DNA from: Pseudomonas sp. R5-89-07
Lineage (GTDB): Bacteria > Pseudomonadota > Gammaproteobacteria > Pseudomonadales > Pseudomonadaceae
Reading direction: 5' to 3'
Length of the DNA: 64,000 bases
Assembly: GCF_003851685.1 (NCBI RefSeq)
Contig: NZ_CP027727.1
Span: 2,852,001 to 2,916,000, forward strand
This document shows, piece after piece, positions 17,093-25,085 of the stretch. Positions within the stretch are counted from its first letter, which is position 1. Each line of letters opens with the position of its first letter. The translations under genes were made by a program, and so were the position numbers. The notes beneath the pieces were generated by a model. That model saw only the letters and a program-made list of their open reading frames with translations, was not told the DNA's origin and did not search any database.

Positions 17093-19528
17093 TTAAAAGT
17101 TGTACGTCACGCCGGTGTACCAGTAGCCGCCGGTGGTGCCGTAGGGCGAGAAGTTGCCATAGGGAAAGCCACCCGAGCTGCTGGCCAGGTCAGTGCGTTC
17201 CGGGTACTTGTTGAACAGGTTGTTGGCGCCTGCATTCAGAGTGATCGCCGGGGTCAGGTGGTAGTCGATGTTCAGGTCGGTGATCCACGCTGGCGAGAAC
17301 GTGCGGTCGAAGGATTCGGCGGTGCCGTATTGGGTGTACTCGCCGTAGCGGGTCAGGTTGAGGCCGATCTCGAACTTGTCGACGGTCCAGGTGGTGCCCA
17401 GCAGCAGTTTGGATTGCGGCAAACCGTACTTGAGGTTGCCCTGGCGCTGACGGTCATAACCACCGGTTGGGCCGAGGGCTTGTTGGGCCACGCTGGAGGC
17501 GTGGATGTCGTCGATCTGCGTGGTGTTCCAGTTAAAGCCCAAGGTGTAGCGCAGGTTGCCGTAGGCACCGATGCTCTGGCGGTAGTCTCCGACGAGGTCG
17601 ACGCCACGGGTGGTGGTATCGAGGGCGTTAGTGAAATAGGTCACCGCCTGGTTCGGGTTCAGACCCGCTGCTGCGAGGATTGCGCTGATTTGCGGTGTGC
17701 CGCCCAGGTAGCCGGTTTGCGCGATGCGGTCCTTGATTTTGATCTGGTAGGCATCCAGGGTGATGCTGGTGGCGTCCGTCGGTTGCAGGGTCAGGCCCAG
17801 GCTGAAGTTGGTGGACTTCTCGGGTTTGAGCGTTTCGGCACCGAGCGCCTTGGCCACGTCGGAGTTGACCGCCACGTTACGGTAGTCGAACAGCTGGCCG
17901 TTGACGCTGCTCTGCGAGGTGGAGCTGTAGATCTGCTGGGCCAGCGAAGGCGCACGGAAACCGGTGCTGAAGGTGCCGCGTACTGCCAGGATCGGTGTGA
18001 GTTGGTAGCGCGTGGAGAACTTGCCGTTAGTCGTGGTGCCCGAGCCATCGTTGTAGTGCTCGTAGCGACCGGCCAGGTCGACGTGCCATTTTTCGGTGAA
18101 GTCCTGGCCGATCTCACCGTACCCGGCGAGGCTGGTGCGGCCTTTTTGTGCAGCATCCTGCGGCGTGGTACCGGCACCGGAGATGGTGCCCGGTGCGATC
18201 AGGCCACCGCTGGCGCCGGTGGTGAAAGGGCCGCTGGCGTAGGAGGCGAGGTCACCCTTGCCGATCTTGTAGTTCTCGTAGCGTTGCTCCAGGCCCCAGG
18301 AAATCTGCGTGGGTTTGTGCAGGCCGAAGTCAAAGGCGCGGGTCAGGTCGAGGTTGTTGGTCCATTGGCTGAAGGTTTTGACGCCGGTGTCTACCGAGGT
18401 CGGCGAGTCCGGGCCGTAGCTCAGGTTGTAGGTGTGACGCAGGGTCGCTTCGGCGTGGTCCTGGCCATAGGTGCTGGACAAGTCATAGTCCCAGCCGGCG
18501 AGTTCGCCCTTGCCGCCAAACGCTACCTGGAAGTCATTTTCGATAAAACGCAGGGTGTCTTCGATGCCTTCGGGGAAGGGTGTGCGGATGCCATCGAAGC
18601 TGGCGGGCTGGTGGAAAGCCAGCGGTTTTTCCGAGTTGCGGCGGGTGTAAGTGGAGAACGAGTAGAGCGTGAGGGCATCGTCCACCGGCAGCTCGGCGTT
18701 GTAGCCGAAACTGAAGTTGCGTGCCTCGGGCAGGCCGGTGCCGTAGTAGGTGTGTTGCAGGCTGGTGTTGCCGGCCGAGTCGGTATACGGCGCGTTGTCG
18801 GAGCGGTCGGAGATCTTCTGTTTTTTCACGTCCAGGGCGAGGTTGATAAAGCCGTCGTTGGGCAGCGCCAGGCCGACATTGCCGGTTTGGCGCGCGGTTT
18901 CGCCATCGCCGTTTTCATAGTTCTGGCCGTAGCTGGTGGACAGGCTGCCGCCGTGGTCGGTCTGCTTGAGCACGATGTTGACCACGCCACCAATCGCATC
19001 CGAACCATACTGGGCCGAGGCGCCGTCACGGAGCACTTCGACATGATCCACCAGAGCGGTGGGGATCATGTCCAAGTCCACCGGTTGCGAGCCGGAGTTG
19101 AGGTAGGTGCCGTTATTGAGCAGCGCGCTATTGTGGCGACGCTTGCCGTTGACCAGTACCAGCACCTGGTCGCCGTTGAGGCCACGCAGGCTGATCGGGC
19201 GTACCACCGATGTTGAGCCGAAGCCTGACGATGCTGGCTGATTGAGGGATGGCAGTACCTTGCTCAGGGCGCGGGTGAGGTCGCCCTGGCCAGTGGCGAG
19301 CAATTGCTTGGACGAGATCACATCCACCGGCGCCGGGCTTTCGGCCAGGGTGCGCGCCTGGCCACGGTTGCCGATCACCACAACGGTGTCCAAGGGGTTA
19401 TCGCTGGCCGGCGCGTCGGCGGCGAGCGTCAGGCTGCTGTAGCTGGCGGCTTCGTACAGGGCAATAAACAACAACGTGTGGGCGAAGGCCTTACCGGGTC
19501 GGCGACCTATGGCGCGTGATGCATTCAT
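17093..19528 (-). CDS. TonB-dependent outer-membrane receptor
   Basis: The 811-residue product has an N-terminal export region of about 38 residues, a plug domain with SPAPVDVISSKQLL, LVLVNGKRRHN and SAQYGSDAIGGVVNIVL, and a barrel ending ...GVTYNF. It is a paralog of the receptor at 1948-4368. It is first in the seven-gene operon with flavin monooxygenases and SurE, and a -24/-12 promoter lies 86 bp before its ATG. It probably brings in the operon's substrate, perhaps a large or scarce organosulfur compound. The ligand itself cannot be read from the sequence. Confidence 0.9.
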   Translation of the reverse strand: MNASRAIGRRPGKAFAHTLLFIALYEAASYSSLTLAADAPASDNPLDTVVVIGNRGQARTLAESPAPVDVISSKQLLATGQGDLTRALSKVLPSLNQPASSGFGSTSVVRPISLRGLNGDQVLVLVNGKRRHNSALLNNGTYLNSGSQPVDLDMIPTALVDHVEVLRDGASAQYGSDAIGGVVNIVLKQTDHGGSLSTSYGQNYENGDGETARQTGNVGLALPNDGFINLALDVKKQKISDRSDNAPYTDSAGNTSLQHTYYGTGLPEARNFSFGYNAELPVDDALTLYSFSTYTRRNSEKPLAFHQPASFDGIRTPFPEGIEDTLRFIENDFQVAFGGKGELAGWDYDLSSTYGQDHAEATLRHTYNLSYGPDSPTSVDTGVKTFSQWTNNLDLTRAFDFGLHKPTQISWGLEQRYENYKIGKGDLASYASGPFTTGASGGLIAPGTISGAGTTPQDAAQKGRTSLAGYGEIGQDFTEKWHVDLAGRYEHYNDGSGTTTNGKFSTRYQLTPILAVRGTFSTGFRAPSLAQQIYSSTSQSSVNGQLFDYRNVAVNSDVAKALGAETLKPEKSTNFSLGLTLQPTDATSITLDAYQIKIKDRIAQTGYLGGTPQISAILAAAGLNPNQAVTYFTNALDTTTRGVDLVGDYRQSIGAYGNLRYTLGFNWNTTQIDDIHASSVAQQALGPTGGYDRQRQGNLKYGLPQSKLLLGTTWTVDKFEIGLNLTRYGEYTQYGTAESFDRTFSPAWITDLNIDYHLTPAITLNAGANNLFNKYPERTDLASSSGGFPYGNFSPYGTTGGYWYTGVTYNF

Positions 19529-19613
19529 GATGGGAAATACTCCAGTGGTTTAAGGTGTTGGGCCTTGATAGAGGACGGCTTGTTGAGTTCAAGCTCTGGT
19601 GGGAAGGCTGGAG

Positions 19614-19629
19614 AGCAAGGGCTGTGCCA
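19614..19629 (-). promoter_or_regulatory. Sigma-54 (-24/-12) promoter of the TonB receptor/monooxygenase operon
   Basis: Read on the minus strand the site is TGGCACAGCCCTTGCT: TGGCAC, five bases, TTGCT. GG and GC are 10 bases apart, exactly the sigma-54 consensus spacing. The predicted start is near 19603, giving a leader of about 75 bases to the receptor ATG at 19528. Confidence 0.85.
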
Positions 19630-19630
19630 T

Positions 19631-19697
19631 CTGTTAAAATTGTTTAAAAACATAGGCTTATTGGGTATTAAACGGGGGGTTGGTGTTTTTTTAACAG
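19631..19697. promoter_or_regulatory. Inverted repeat between divergent sigma-54 promoters (candidate activator site)
   Basis: CTGTTAAAA (19631-19639) and TTTTAACAG (19689-19697) form perfect inverted arms 49 bp apart. A further TGTTTAAAAACA near-palindrome lies at 19641-19652. The segment sits between the two -24/-12 elements, where an enhancer-binding protein could serve both. Binding by the SfnR-like protein is inference. Confidence 0.45.
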
Positions 19698-19780
19698 GCT
19701 GAAGGGCAGGGTGTTGGTTTTCGTGCAGGGGCTTTCATCGGCAACCGGGTATTGAGCCGTAAGGCTTGGGTGGTTGTGCT

Positions 19781-19796
19781 TGGCACACGACTTGCT
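19781..19796 (+). promoter_or_regulatory. Sigma-54 (-24/-12) promoter of the P1 peptidase gene
   Basis: The site TGGCACACGACTTGCT matches the consensus with GG to GC spacing of 10. The predicted start is near 19806, about 30 bases before the ATG at 19837, with the ribosome site AAGGAAG in between. It is divergent from the promoter at 19614-19629. Confidence 0.85.
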
Positions 19797-19836
19797 CTCC
19801 CCACGCGACACCCTGACCCAAGGAAGCTATTTCTGT

Positions 19837-20829
19837 ATGCCTAGACCCGGCCCGCGCAATGCCCTCACCGATATCCCAGGCCTCACGGTCGGCCACGCCA
19901 CGGACCTGCGCGTCGACACCGGCGTCACAGTGATTCGCCCCAATGGTTTCTGGACTGCCAGCATCGACATTCGCGGCGGTGGCCCTGGCGGGCGCGAAAC
20001 GGCCGCGCTTGAGCCGGAAAACATGGTCGGCCAGCTCCACGCTCTGGTTTTCGCCGGCGGCTCGGTGTTCGGCCTGGGCGCGGCGGATGCCGTGGCGGCA
20101 AAACTGTCTCAGGACGAGGTGGGCCTGCACTTGAAACCCGGCGCCCCGGCAATCCCCATAGTGCCCGCTGCCGTGTTGCACGACTTGGCCAACGGCGGCG
20201 ACAAGGACTGGGGCCTGGACCCGCCTTACCGACGCCTGGGCTTTGAAGCGCTGGCCAATGCTGAAGAAGATTTCAGGTTGGGCTCGGTGGGCGCCGGCCG
20301 TGGCGCCATGGCCGGTGTATTGAAAGGCGGGCTGGGTACCGCCTCGCTGGACCTGGGTGACGGATTGGTCGTCGCCGCACTGGTCGTCGCCAACCCCATT
20401 GGCTCGGTGTACATGCCCGACGGTAAAACGTTCTGGGCCTGGCCCTGGGAAGTGGCGGGGGAGTTCGGTGGGCAGCGTCCTGAAGCCGAGATGGACTGCA
20501 GCGACCCGATGCCGGAGCTGTCACGCCTGGATTCGATGGGCCGCCTGCAAGCCGGGGCCAACACGACGCTGGTGGTAGTCGCCAGTACCGCTCGGCTCAC
20601 TGTGGCTGAGTGCAAGCGCGTGGCAATCATGGCTCAGGACGGGATTGCCCGTGCGGTGCGTCCGGCGCATTTGCCGTTTGATGGGGACACGGTATTTGCC
20701 TTGGCGTCGGCGGCGGTTGAGTTGACCGATGGCCCACGGCGGCAGGTGGAGATTGGCTGTATTGGCTCGGCGGCCGCGGATTGCGTGGCGCGGGCGATTG
20801 CCAGAGGTGTGTTTAATGCCAGGGGCTAG
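19837..20829 (+). CDS. P1 family peptidase (DmpA/BapA-like N-terminal nucleophile aminopeptidase)
   Basis: The 330-residue product has the P1 signature: start NALTDIPGLTVGHATD, then RGGGPGGRETAAL, FAGGSVFGLGAADAV, and GAGRGAMAGVLKGGLG. The likely self-cleavage site is in AGANTTLVVVAS, where the Thr after Asn (or a nearby residue) becomes the nucleophile of the small subunit. Relatives release D-amino acids, beta-amino acids or L-amino acids from short peptides or amides. It starts at ATG 19837 because AAGGAAG lies upstream and the sigma-54 promoter would initiate at about 19806. Its sigma-54 control links it to the neighbouring scavenging genes; it may free a sulfur-containing amine or amino acid. 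Confidence 0.88.
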   Translation: MPRPGPRNALTDIPGLTVGHATDLRVDTGVTVIRPNGFWTASIDIRGGGPGGRETAALEPENMVGQLHALVFAGGSVFGLGAADAVAAKLSQDEVGLHLKPGAPAIPIVPAAVLHDLANGGDKDWGLDPPYRRLGFEALANAEEDFRLGSVGAGRGAMAGVLKGGLGTASLDLGDGLVVAALVVANPIGSVYMPDGKTFWAWPWEVAGEFGGQRPEAEMDCSDPMPELSRLDSMGRLQAGANTTLVVVASTARLTVAECKRVAIMAQDGIARAVRPAHLPFDGDTVFALASAAVELTDGPRRQVEIGCIGSAAADCVARAIARGVFNARG

Positions 20830-20843
20830 CCGCGATCAACTGT

Positions 20844-20865
20844 AGGAGCCGACAAGCCGGCTCCT
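20844..20865. terminator. Stem-loop between convergent genes
   Basis: AGGAGCCG (20844-20851) pairs with CGGCTCCT (20858-20865) over a 6-base loop in the 41-bp gap between the convergent peptidase and TPR genes. It could end transcription from both sides, and the sequence also resembles short Pseudomonas REP-type hairpins. Confidence 0.55.
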
Positions 20866-20870
20866 GCTGT

Positions 20871-22211
20871 TCAGGTGAAACGTGATAGGCGCGTCTGTGC
20901 CTTCGCCGCCAGCGCCGGCAACCTCAACGCCTCATACACCCGCACCAAACGCCGATTCGTCGGCACATCCCACCCGTCATACCGGCGCCGCAATTCCAGT
21001 GTCTGCTGCGCCCCCAACCAATCACCGGCCTTCACTCGTGCATCCAGCTCCACCAGGGCAAACAGATCGCGTTGTGCGTGGCTGCCACCAATCTCATTCA
21101 GCCGGGGAAGGGCGATCGTCAGTTGCGCCAGCGACTGTTGCCAGTCGCCACGTGCATGGGCCAATAAGCCCTTCGCCAACGGCAGGGTCACTTCGCCCCA
21201 CACCGGCCGTGCGCCGAAGCTGTGTTGCCGCAGCGCCGCCAGCAACCTGTCCGCCTCCGGCTTGCCCGCCCGGGCCAGGCCATACAGGTACTGCACGCTC
21301 AGGAACGGTTGTACCGTATCGCAGACCCGGCGTTGCAGGTACGGTGCCAGCGCCTGCCAGCGCTCGCCCACATCGATGCCGGCCAGTTCCAATCGCGCGA
21401 GCAAGGACACGGCGCCGACCTGGTCCTGAGAGTATTCCGGGAGGATGCCCCACACGTGCTGGTCGTAAATCTCCAGCACGCGCTGATCCTCGCCCCGCGC
21501 CAGGTAGAACAACGCCAGGTGCCACCAGTTGTGGGTGTACATGAACGAGTTCAAACCGTTCCAGTGATGGGTCACGCTTTGCAGGAATGCCGTGCCTTCT
21601 TCGATGCGTCCCTGGGTCAACATCACATGGGCCAGGGCGTGCTGGGCCCAAGGCTCCGAGGGTTGCAGGCGCAAGGCTTGCAGCGCGCTGGCTTCGGCTT
21701 CTTCGAGCAGGTGGCATTGCTCGTAGGCGAACGCCAGCAGACCGTGGCTGTGGGCAATATCGGGTGCGCCAGTGGTGGCCTTCAGGCCGATGCGCAACAG
21801 GGCGGGCCAGTTGCCGCGGTTGAATTCAAGGTACTGGTTGAGCTTGGCGGCAAACAGGTCGCGGGGGTAGCGGTCGAGCAGGTGTTCGCTCAAATGCAGG
21901 ACTTGATCGAGGTCGTCCTTGATCCAGGCTTGCAGCACGCCAAGGTACAGCAGGGCGCGCGGGTGAGCGGCGTGCGCCGCACGTTGGCGGTATTTTTCCG
22001 CCAGTGCCGGGCCTTCGGGCGACTCGATGAACATCAGCAGCAAGCCGGCAAACGCATTGGCCAGCGCGGAGTCGGGATCGGCATCGGCGGTGGCAAGGAT
22101 GCGTTCGGCGCGGGGCTGGTAGCCGAGGAAGCCGCCCATGAAATCATCCAGGCCCTGGCGGGTGACGGGGTTGGTGGTGTCGATGGGGTTGCCCAGGTAA
22201 TCCAGTGACAT
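20871..22211 (-). CDS. Tetratricopeptide-repeat protein (TTC38-like)
   Basis: The 446-residue product has no signal peptide and consists of helical pairs with TPR spacing, for example ARALLYLGVLQAWIKDDLDQ and the AEASALQALRLQPSEPWAQH segment. A region SFMYTHNWWHLALFYLARG resembles the TTC38/YcaP-type bacterial TPR proteins whose function is unknown. TPR folds bind other proteins. A -24/-12 element 38 bp upstream ties it to the local sigma-54 group. I cannot assign a biochemical role. Confidence 0.75.
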   Translation of the reverse strand: MSLDYLGNPIDTTNPVTRQGLDDFMGGFLGYQPRAERILATADADPDSALANAFAGLLLMFIESPEGPALAEKYRQRAAHAAHPRALLYLGVLQAWIKDDLDQVLHLSEHLLDRYPRDLFAAKLNQYLEFNRGNWPALLRIGLKATTGAPDIAHSHGLLAFAYEQCHLLEEAEASALQALRLQPSEPWAQHALAHVMLTQGRIEEGTAFLQSVTHHWNGLNSFMYTHNWWHLALFYLARGEDQRVLEIYDQHVWGILPEYSQDQVGAVSLLARLELAGIDVGERWQALAPYLQRRVCDTVQPFLSVQYLYGLARAGKPEADRLLAALRQHSFGARPVWGEVTLPLAKGLLAHARGDWQQSLAQLTIALPRLNEIGGSHAQRDLFALVELDARVKAGDWLGAQQTLELRRRYDGWDVPTNRRLVRVYEALRLPALAAKAQTRLSRFT

Positions 22212-22248
22212 GGTGGCGAGGCTCGTTGATTCAGATGACGGTTACAGG

Positions 22249-22264
22249 GGCAAACCTTGTGCCA
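22249..22264 (-). promoter_or_regulatory. Sigma-54 (-24/-12) promoter of the TPR gene
   Basis: On the minus strand the site reads TGGCACAAGGTTTGCC, with correct spacing and only the last base off consensus (C for A/T). The predicted start is near 22239, about 28 bases before the ATG at 22211. Confidence 0.7.
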
Positions 22265-22283
22265 TCGGCCAGCGGTGAACCAC

Positions 22284-22371
22284 TGTGGGAGGGGCTTGCC
22301 CCCGATAGTGGCGGGTCAGTTGGCTCATTCATCGATGACCCACCGCTATCGGGGGCAAGCCCCCTCCCACA
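22284..22371. repeat. Paired REP elements (inverted)
   Basis: TGTGGGAGGGGCTTGCCCCC at the left end is mirrored by a near-perfect reverse copy ending CCCCTCCCACA at 22371, with shorter CGATAGTGG/CCGCTATCG arms inside. This is the common Pseudomonas REP doublet (BIME-like). It sits between two divergent sigma-54 promoters. Confidence 0.85.
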
Positions 22372-22475
22372 TTTGAAAGGCTTTGCTGCTGCTTTTTGCA
22401 CACTCAGGCGCAGCTCTGTGGTTTTTTCATCAGCGCGATCACCGCCAACCCCAGCAATACCCGCCCAAACCCCCA

Positions 22476-22491
22476 TGGCACAGCGCTTGCA
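22476..22491 (+). promoter_or_regulatory. Sigma-54 (-24/-12) promoter of the dipeptide-type ABC operon
   Basis: TGGCACAGCGCTTGCA matches the consensus fully, with 10 bases between GG and GC. The predicted start is near 22502, giving a leader of about 26 bases that contains the GAGGAG ribosome site at 22517-22522. Confidence 0.85.
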
Positions 22492-22527
22492 AAACCCTCG
22501 TTATATTTTTCGATTCGAGGAGCCTCC

Positions 22528-24111
22528 ATGCGCCCATTTTCTTTCCGCCGTGCCCTCACGTCCGTGGCACTGTGCACCGCGTTGCTGGCCGGCCAGGCTC
22601 AGGCGCAAACGCAGGAGGGCGGCGTGCTCAATCTGGTGGCCCAGCCGGAGCCGCCCTCGCTGATGCACGGTGTAGTCAGCCATGTGTCGACCCAATACGT
22701 GAGCGGCAAGGTGCTCCAGGGCCTGCTCACCTTCGACACACACCTTGCGCCCAAACCGGTATTGGCCAAAGCCTGGACGATCTCCCCTGACGGCCTCACC
22801 TATACCTTCGACCTGCAGGACGGCGTGCACTGGCACGACGGCCCAGCGTTCACCGCCGATGACGTGGTGTTCAGCTTCCAGGCCTTCTACCCCGAGGTGG
22901 ACAAACGTCTCGGCGGGATCATCACCGAGTACGTCCAGAGCATCACCGCCAAAGGTCCGCTGCAGGTGGTCTTTCACCTGAAGAAACCGTTCGCGCCGTT
23001 GCTTTCGGCCTTGGGCAGCGGCTTGCGCCCAGTGGTGCCGAAGCACCTTTACGAGAACACCGACTTTCGTAACAACCCCTACAACCTGAAACCGGTGGGT
23101 ACCGGGCCGTTTGTGTTCGTCGAGTGGAAACGCGGCGCCTACATCAAACTGGCCAAGAACCCCAACTACTGGAAAAAGGGCCTGCCGCACCTCGACAGCA
23201 TCATCTTCCACGTCATTCCTGATGCCTCTTCGCGTGCCGCCGCGTTCGAGCGTAACGACGTGCAAGTGCTGCGCAGCGGCGATGCGGATTACTCCGACCT
23301 CAAGCGCCTGACCGCCTTGCCCGATGTGCAGTCGTCGGAAAAGGGCTGGGAGTTGTACTCGGGCCTGGCCTTCCTGCAAATCAACACGCGCAAGCCGCCG
23401 CTGAACAACCCCAAGGTGCGCCAGGCGATCCTGTATGCGCTGAACCGACAGTTCATCGTCGATAACATCTTCTTCGGCTCGGGCAAGGTCGCCCAGGGGC
23501 CGTTTGTGTCCAGCTCGCCTTACCATGATCCCCAGTTGCCGCAGTACGCCTACGACGTGAAAAAGGCCAAAGCGCTGATTGCCGAATCCGGTGTGGATGT
23601 CGGCGCGGTGCGTATTCGCCTGCTCAATGGCGAGAAGGGTGGTGCCTGGGAGCGCCTGGCCGAATACACCAAGCAGTCCTTGCAGCCCCTGGGTTTCAAG
23701 GTGCAGGTGGTGACGTCCGACGCGGCGACCTGGTTCCAACGCGTGAGCGACTGGGACTTCGACCTGACCTACAACTTTATTTTCCAGATCGGCGATCCCT
23801 ACCTGACCAGCGCCTACCTGTTCCGCTCCGACTACATACTCAAAACCTCGCCGTTCGCCAACGTCAGCGGCTACAACAGCGCCGAGGCCGATGCCTTGTG
23901 GGCGAAAGTCGCCGATACCCCGGAAGGCCCGGAGCGCAAACAGCTCTACAGCCAGTTGGAGAACCTGCTGAACACCGACCTGCCCATCGCACCGATCTTC
24001 GAAATGCGTTACCCGACGCTGTTTCACAAACAGGTGAAAAACCTGCTGCAGACCGCTACCAGCCTTAACGAGGACTACGAGAGTGTGTACCTCGAGGCCC
24101 TGGCACCATGA
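22528..24111 (+). CDS. Peptide-type ABC transporter periplasmic binding protein (SBP_bac_5)
   Basis: The product has 527 residues from ATG 22528, set by GAGGAG six bases upstream. It has a signal peptide of about 26 residues ending AQAQA (no lipobox), then LNLVAQPEPPSL, the family motif YTFDLQDGVHWHDGPAFTADDV, GTGPFVFVEWKRG and late QIGDPYLTSAYLFRS. It is first of five overlapping plus-strand genes under a sigma-54 promoter. Ligand is unknown; the operon context suggests an organosulfur or peptide-like nutrient rather than common dipeptides. It is a paralog in type of the lipoprotein at 289-1920, but that one is lipid-anchored. Confidence 0.88.
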   Translation: MRPFSFRRALTSVALCTALLAGQAQAQTQEGGVLNLVAQPEPPSLMHGVVSHVSTQYVSGKVLQGLLTFDTHLAPKPVLAKAWTISPDGLTYTFDLQDGVHWHDGPAFTADDVVFSFQAFYPEVDKRLGGIITEYVQSITAKGPLQVVFHLKKPFAPLLSALGSGLRPVVPKHLYENTDFRNNPYNLKPVGTGPFVFVEWKRGAYIKLAKNPNYWKKGLPHLDSIIFHVIPDASSRAAAFERNDVQVLRSGDADYSDLKRLTALPDVQSSEKGWELYSGLAFLQINTRKPPLNNPKVRQAILYALNRQFIVDNIFFGSGKVAQGPFVSSSPYHDPQLPQYAYDVKKAKALIAESGVDVGAVRIRLLNGEKGGAWERLAEYTKQSLQPLGFKVQVVTSDAATWFQRVSDWDFDLTYNFIFQIGDPYLTSAYLFRSDYILKTSPFANVSGYNSAEADALWAKVADTPEGPERKQLYSQLENLLNTDLPIAPIFEMRYPTLFHKQVKNLLQTATSLNEDYESVYLEALAP

Positions 24112-25085
24112 ACGGCGTGTTGTATTTCAGCGGGCGGCTCGTCAAGGCGTTGCTGATGGTGGTGGCGGTGCTGGTGCTGAGTTTCCTGCTGATTCGACTG
24201 GCGCCGGGCGATCCTGCATTGCTGTTGGCAGGAGAGGCGGGCGTCGACGATGCGCAGTTTATCGAGCATCTGCGCCAGACCATGGGCCTGGATAAACCGC
24301 TGCTCCAGCAGTTGCTGATATACCTGGGCAATATCGCCCACCTGGACCTGGGTTATTCCTACCGAAACCAGACGTCGGTGTGGTCGCTGATCGCCGAGCG
24401 GTTGCCGGCGACGCTGGCACTGATGGGCTCGGCCTTTGTGGTGTCTTCCGTGCTCGGTGTGACCTTGGGTGTGCTGGCGGCGCGGGCACGGCAGAAGCGG
24501 CATTGGCTGGACGACGTGATCTCCCACGGTGCTTTGTTGTTGTACGCGATGCCGCCGTTCTGGCTGGCGATGCTGATGATTTTGCTGTTCTCCGTAAGTC
24601 TGGATTGGTTGCCGGCGTTCGGTATGGAGACCGTGGGCCGGGACTTCTCGCTGCTGGATCGCCTGCGGCATCTGTTGTTGCCGTGCCTATCCCTGAGCGT
24701 GCTGTTTCTGGCCCTGTATATCCACCTCACCCGAGCCGCCGTGCTCGATGCCCTTGGTCAGGAATACGTGCGCACTGCTCATGCCAAAGGCCTGCATCCA
24801 CGACGGATTCTGTATGTACATGTGTTGCGCAATGCACTGCTGCCGGTGGTGACTTTCGCGGGTTTGCAACTCGGCCAACTGGCCAGCGGTGCGTTACTGG
24901 TGGAGGTGGTGTACTCCTGGCCTGGCATTGGCCGCTTGATGTATGACTCATTGGCCCAGCGTGACTACGGTGTATTGATGGGCGGCTTTCTGGTGATCTC
25001 GGTTCTGGTGGTGGGCTTCAATGTGTTGACCGATGCGATTTGCCGTTTGCTCGACCCACGTATTGGCGCCGGAGGGCAGGGCTGA
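24108..25085 (+). CDS. ABC transporter permease, DppB type
   Basis: The 325-residue product has an N-terminal helix, a periplasmic part with LIRLAPGDPA and LGYSYRNQTSVWSLI, then five helices and the EAA-like coupling loop EYVRTAHAKGLHPRRIL. It overlaps the binding-protein gene by 4 bp (ATGA) and abuts the next permease (TGATG). It forms the channel with the DppC-type partner. Confidence 0.9.
   Translation: MNGVLYFSGRLVKALLMVVAVLVLSFLLIRLAPGDPALLLAGEAGVDDAQFIEHLRQTMGLDKPLLQQLLIYLGNIAHLDLGYSYRNQTSVWSLIAERLPATLALMGSAFVVSSVLGVTLGVLAARARQKRHWLDDVISHGALLLYAMPPFWLAMLMILLFSVSLDWLPAFGMETVGRDFSLLDRLRHLLLPCLSLSVLFLALYIHLTRAAVLDALGQEYVRTAHAKGLHPRRILYVHVLRNALLPVVTFAGLQLGQLASGALLVEVVYSWPGIGRLMYDSLAQRDYGVLMGGFLVISVLVVGFNVLTDAICRLLDPRIGAGGQG

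Noticed and set aside
15590..19216. A plus-strand open frame of 1208 codons
   Set aside because: It runs antisense to the monooxygenase and TonB receptor genes and has the valine/glycine-rich composition of a mirror frame in high-GC DNA. No domain is visible.
22501..24027. A minus-strand open frame of 508 codons
   Set aside because: It is the mirror of the binding-protein gene, which has a signal peptide, ribosome site and family motifs.
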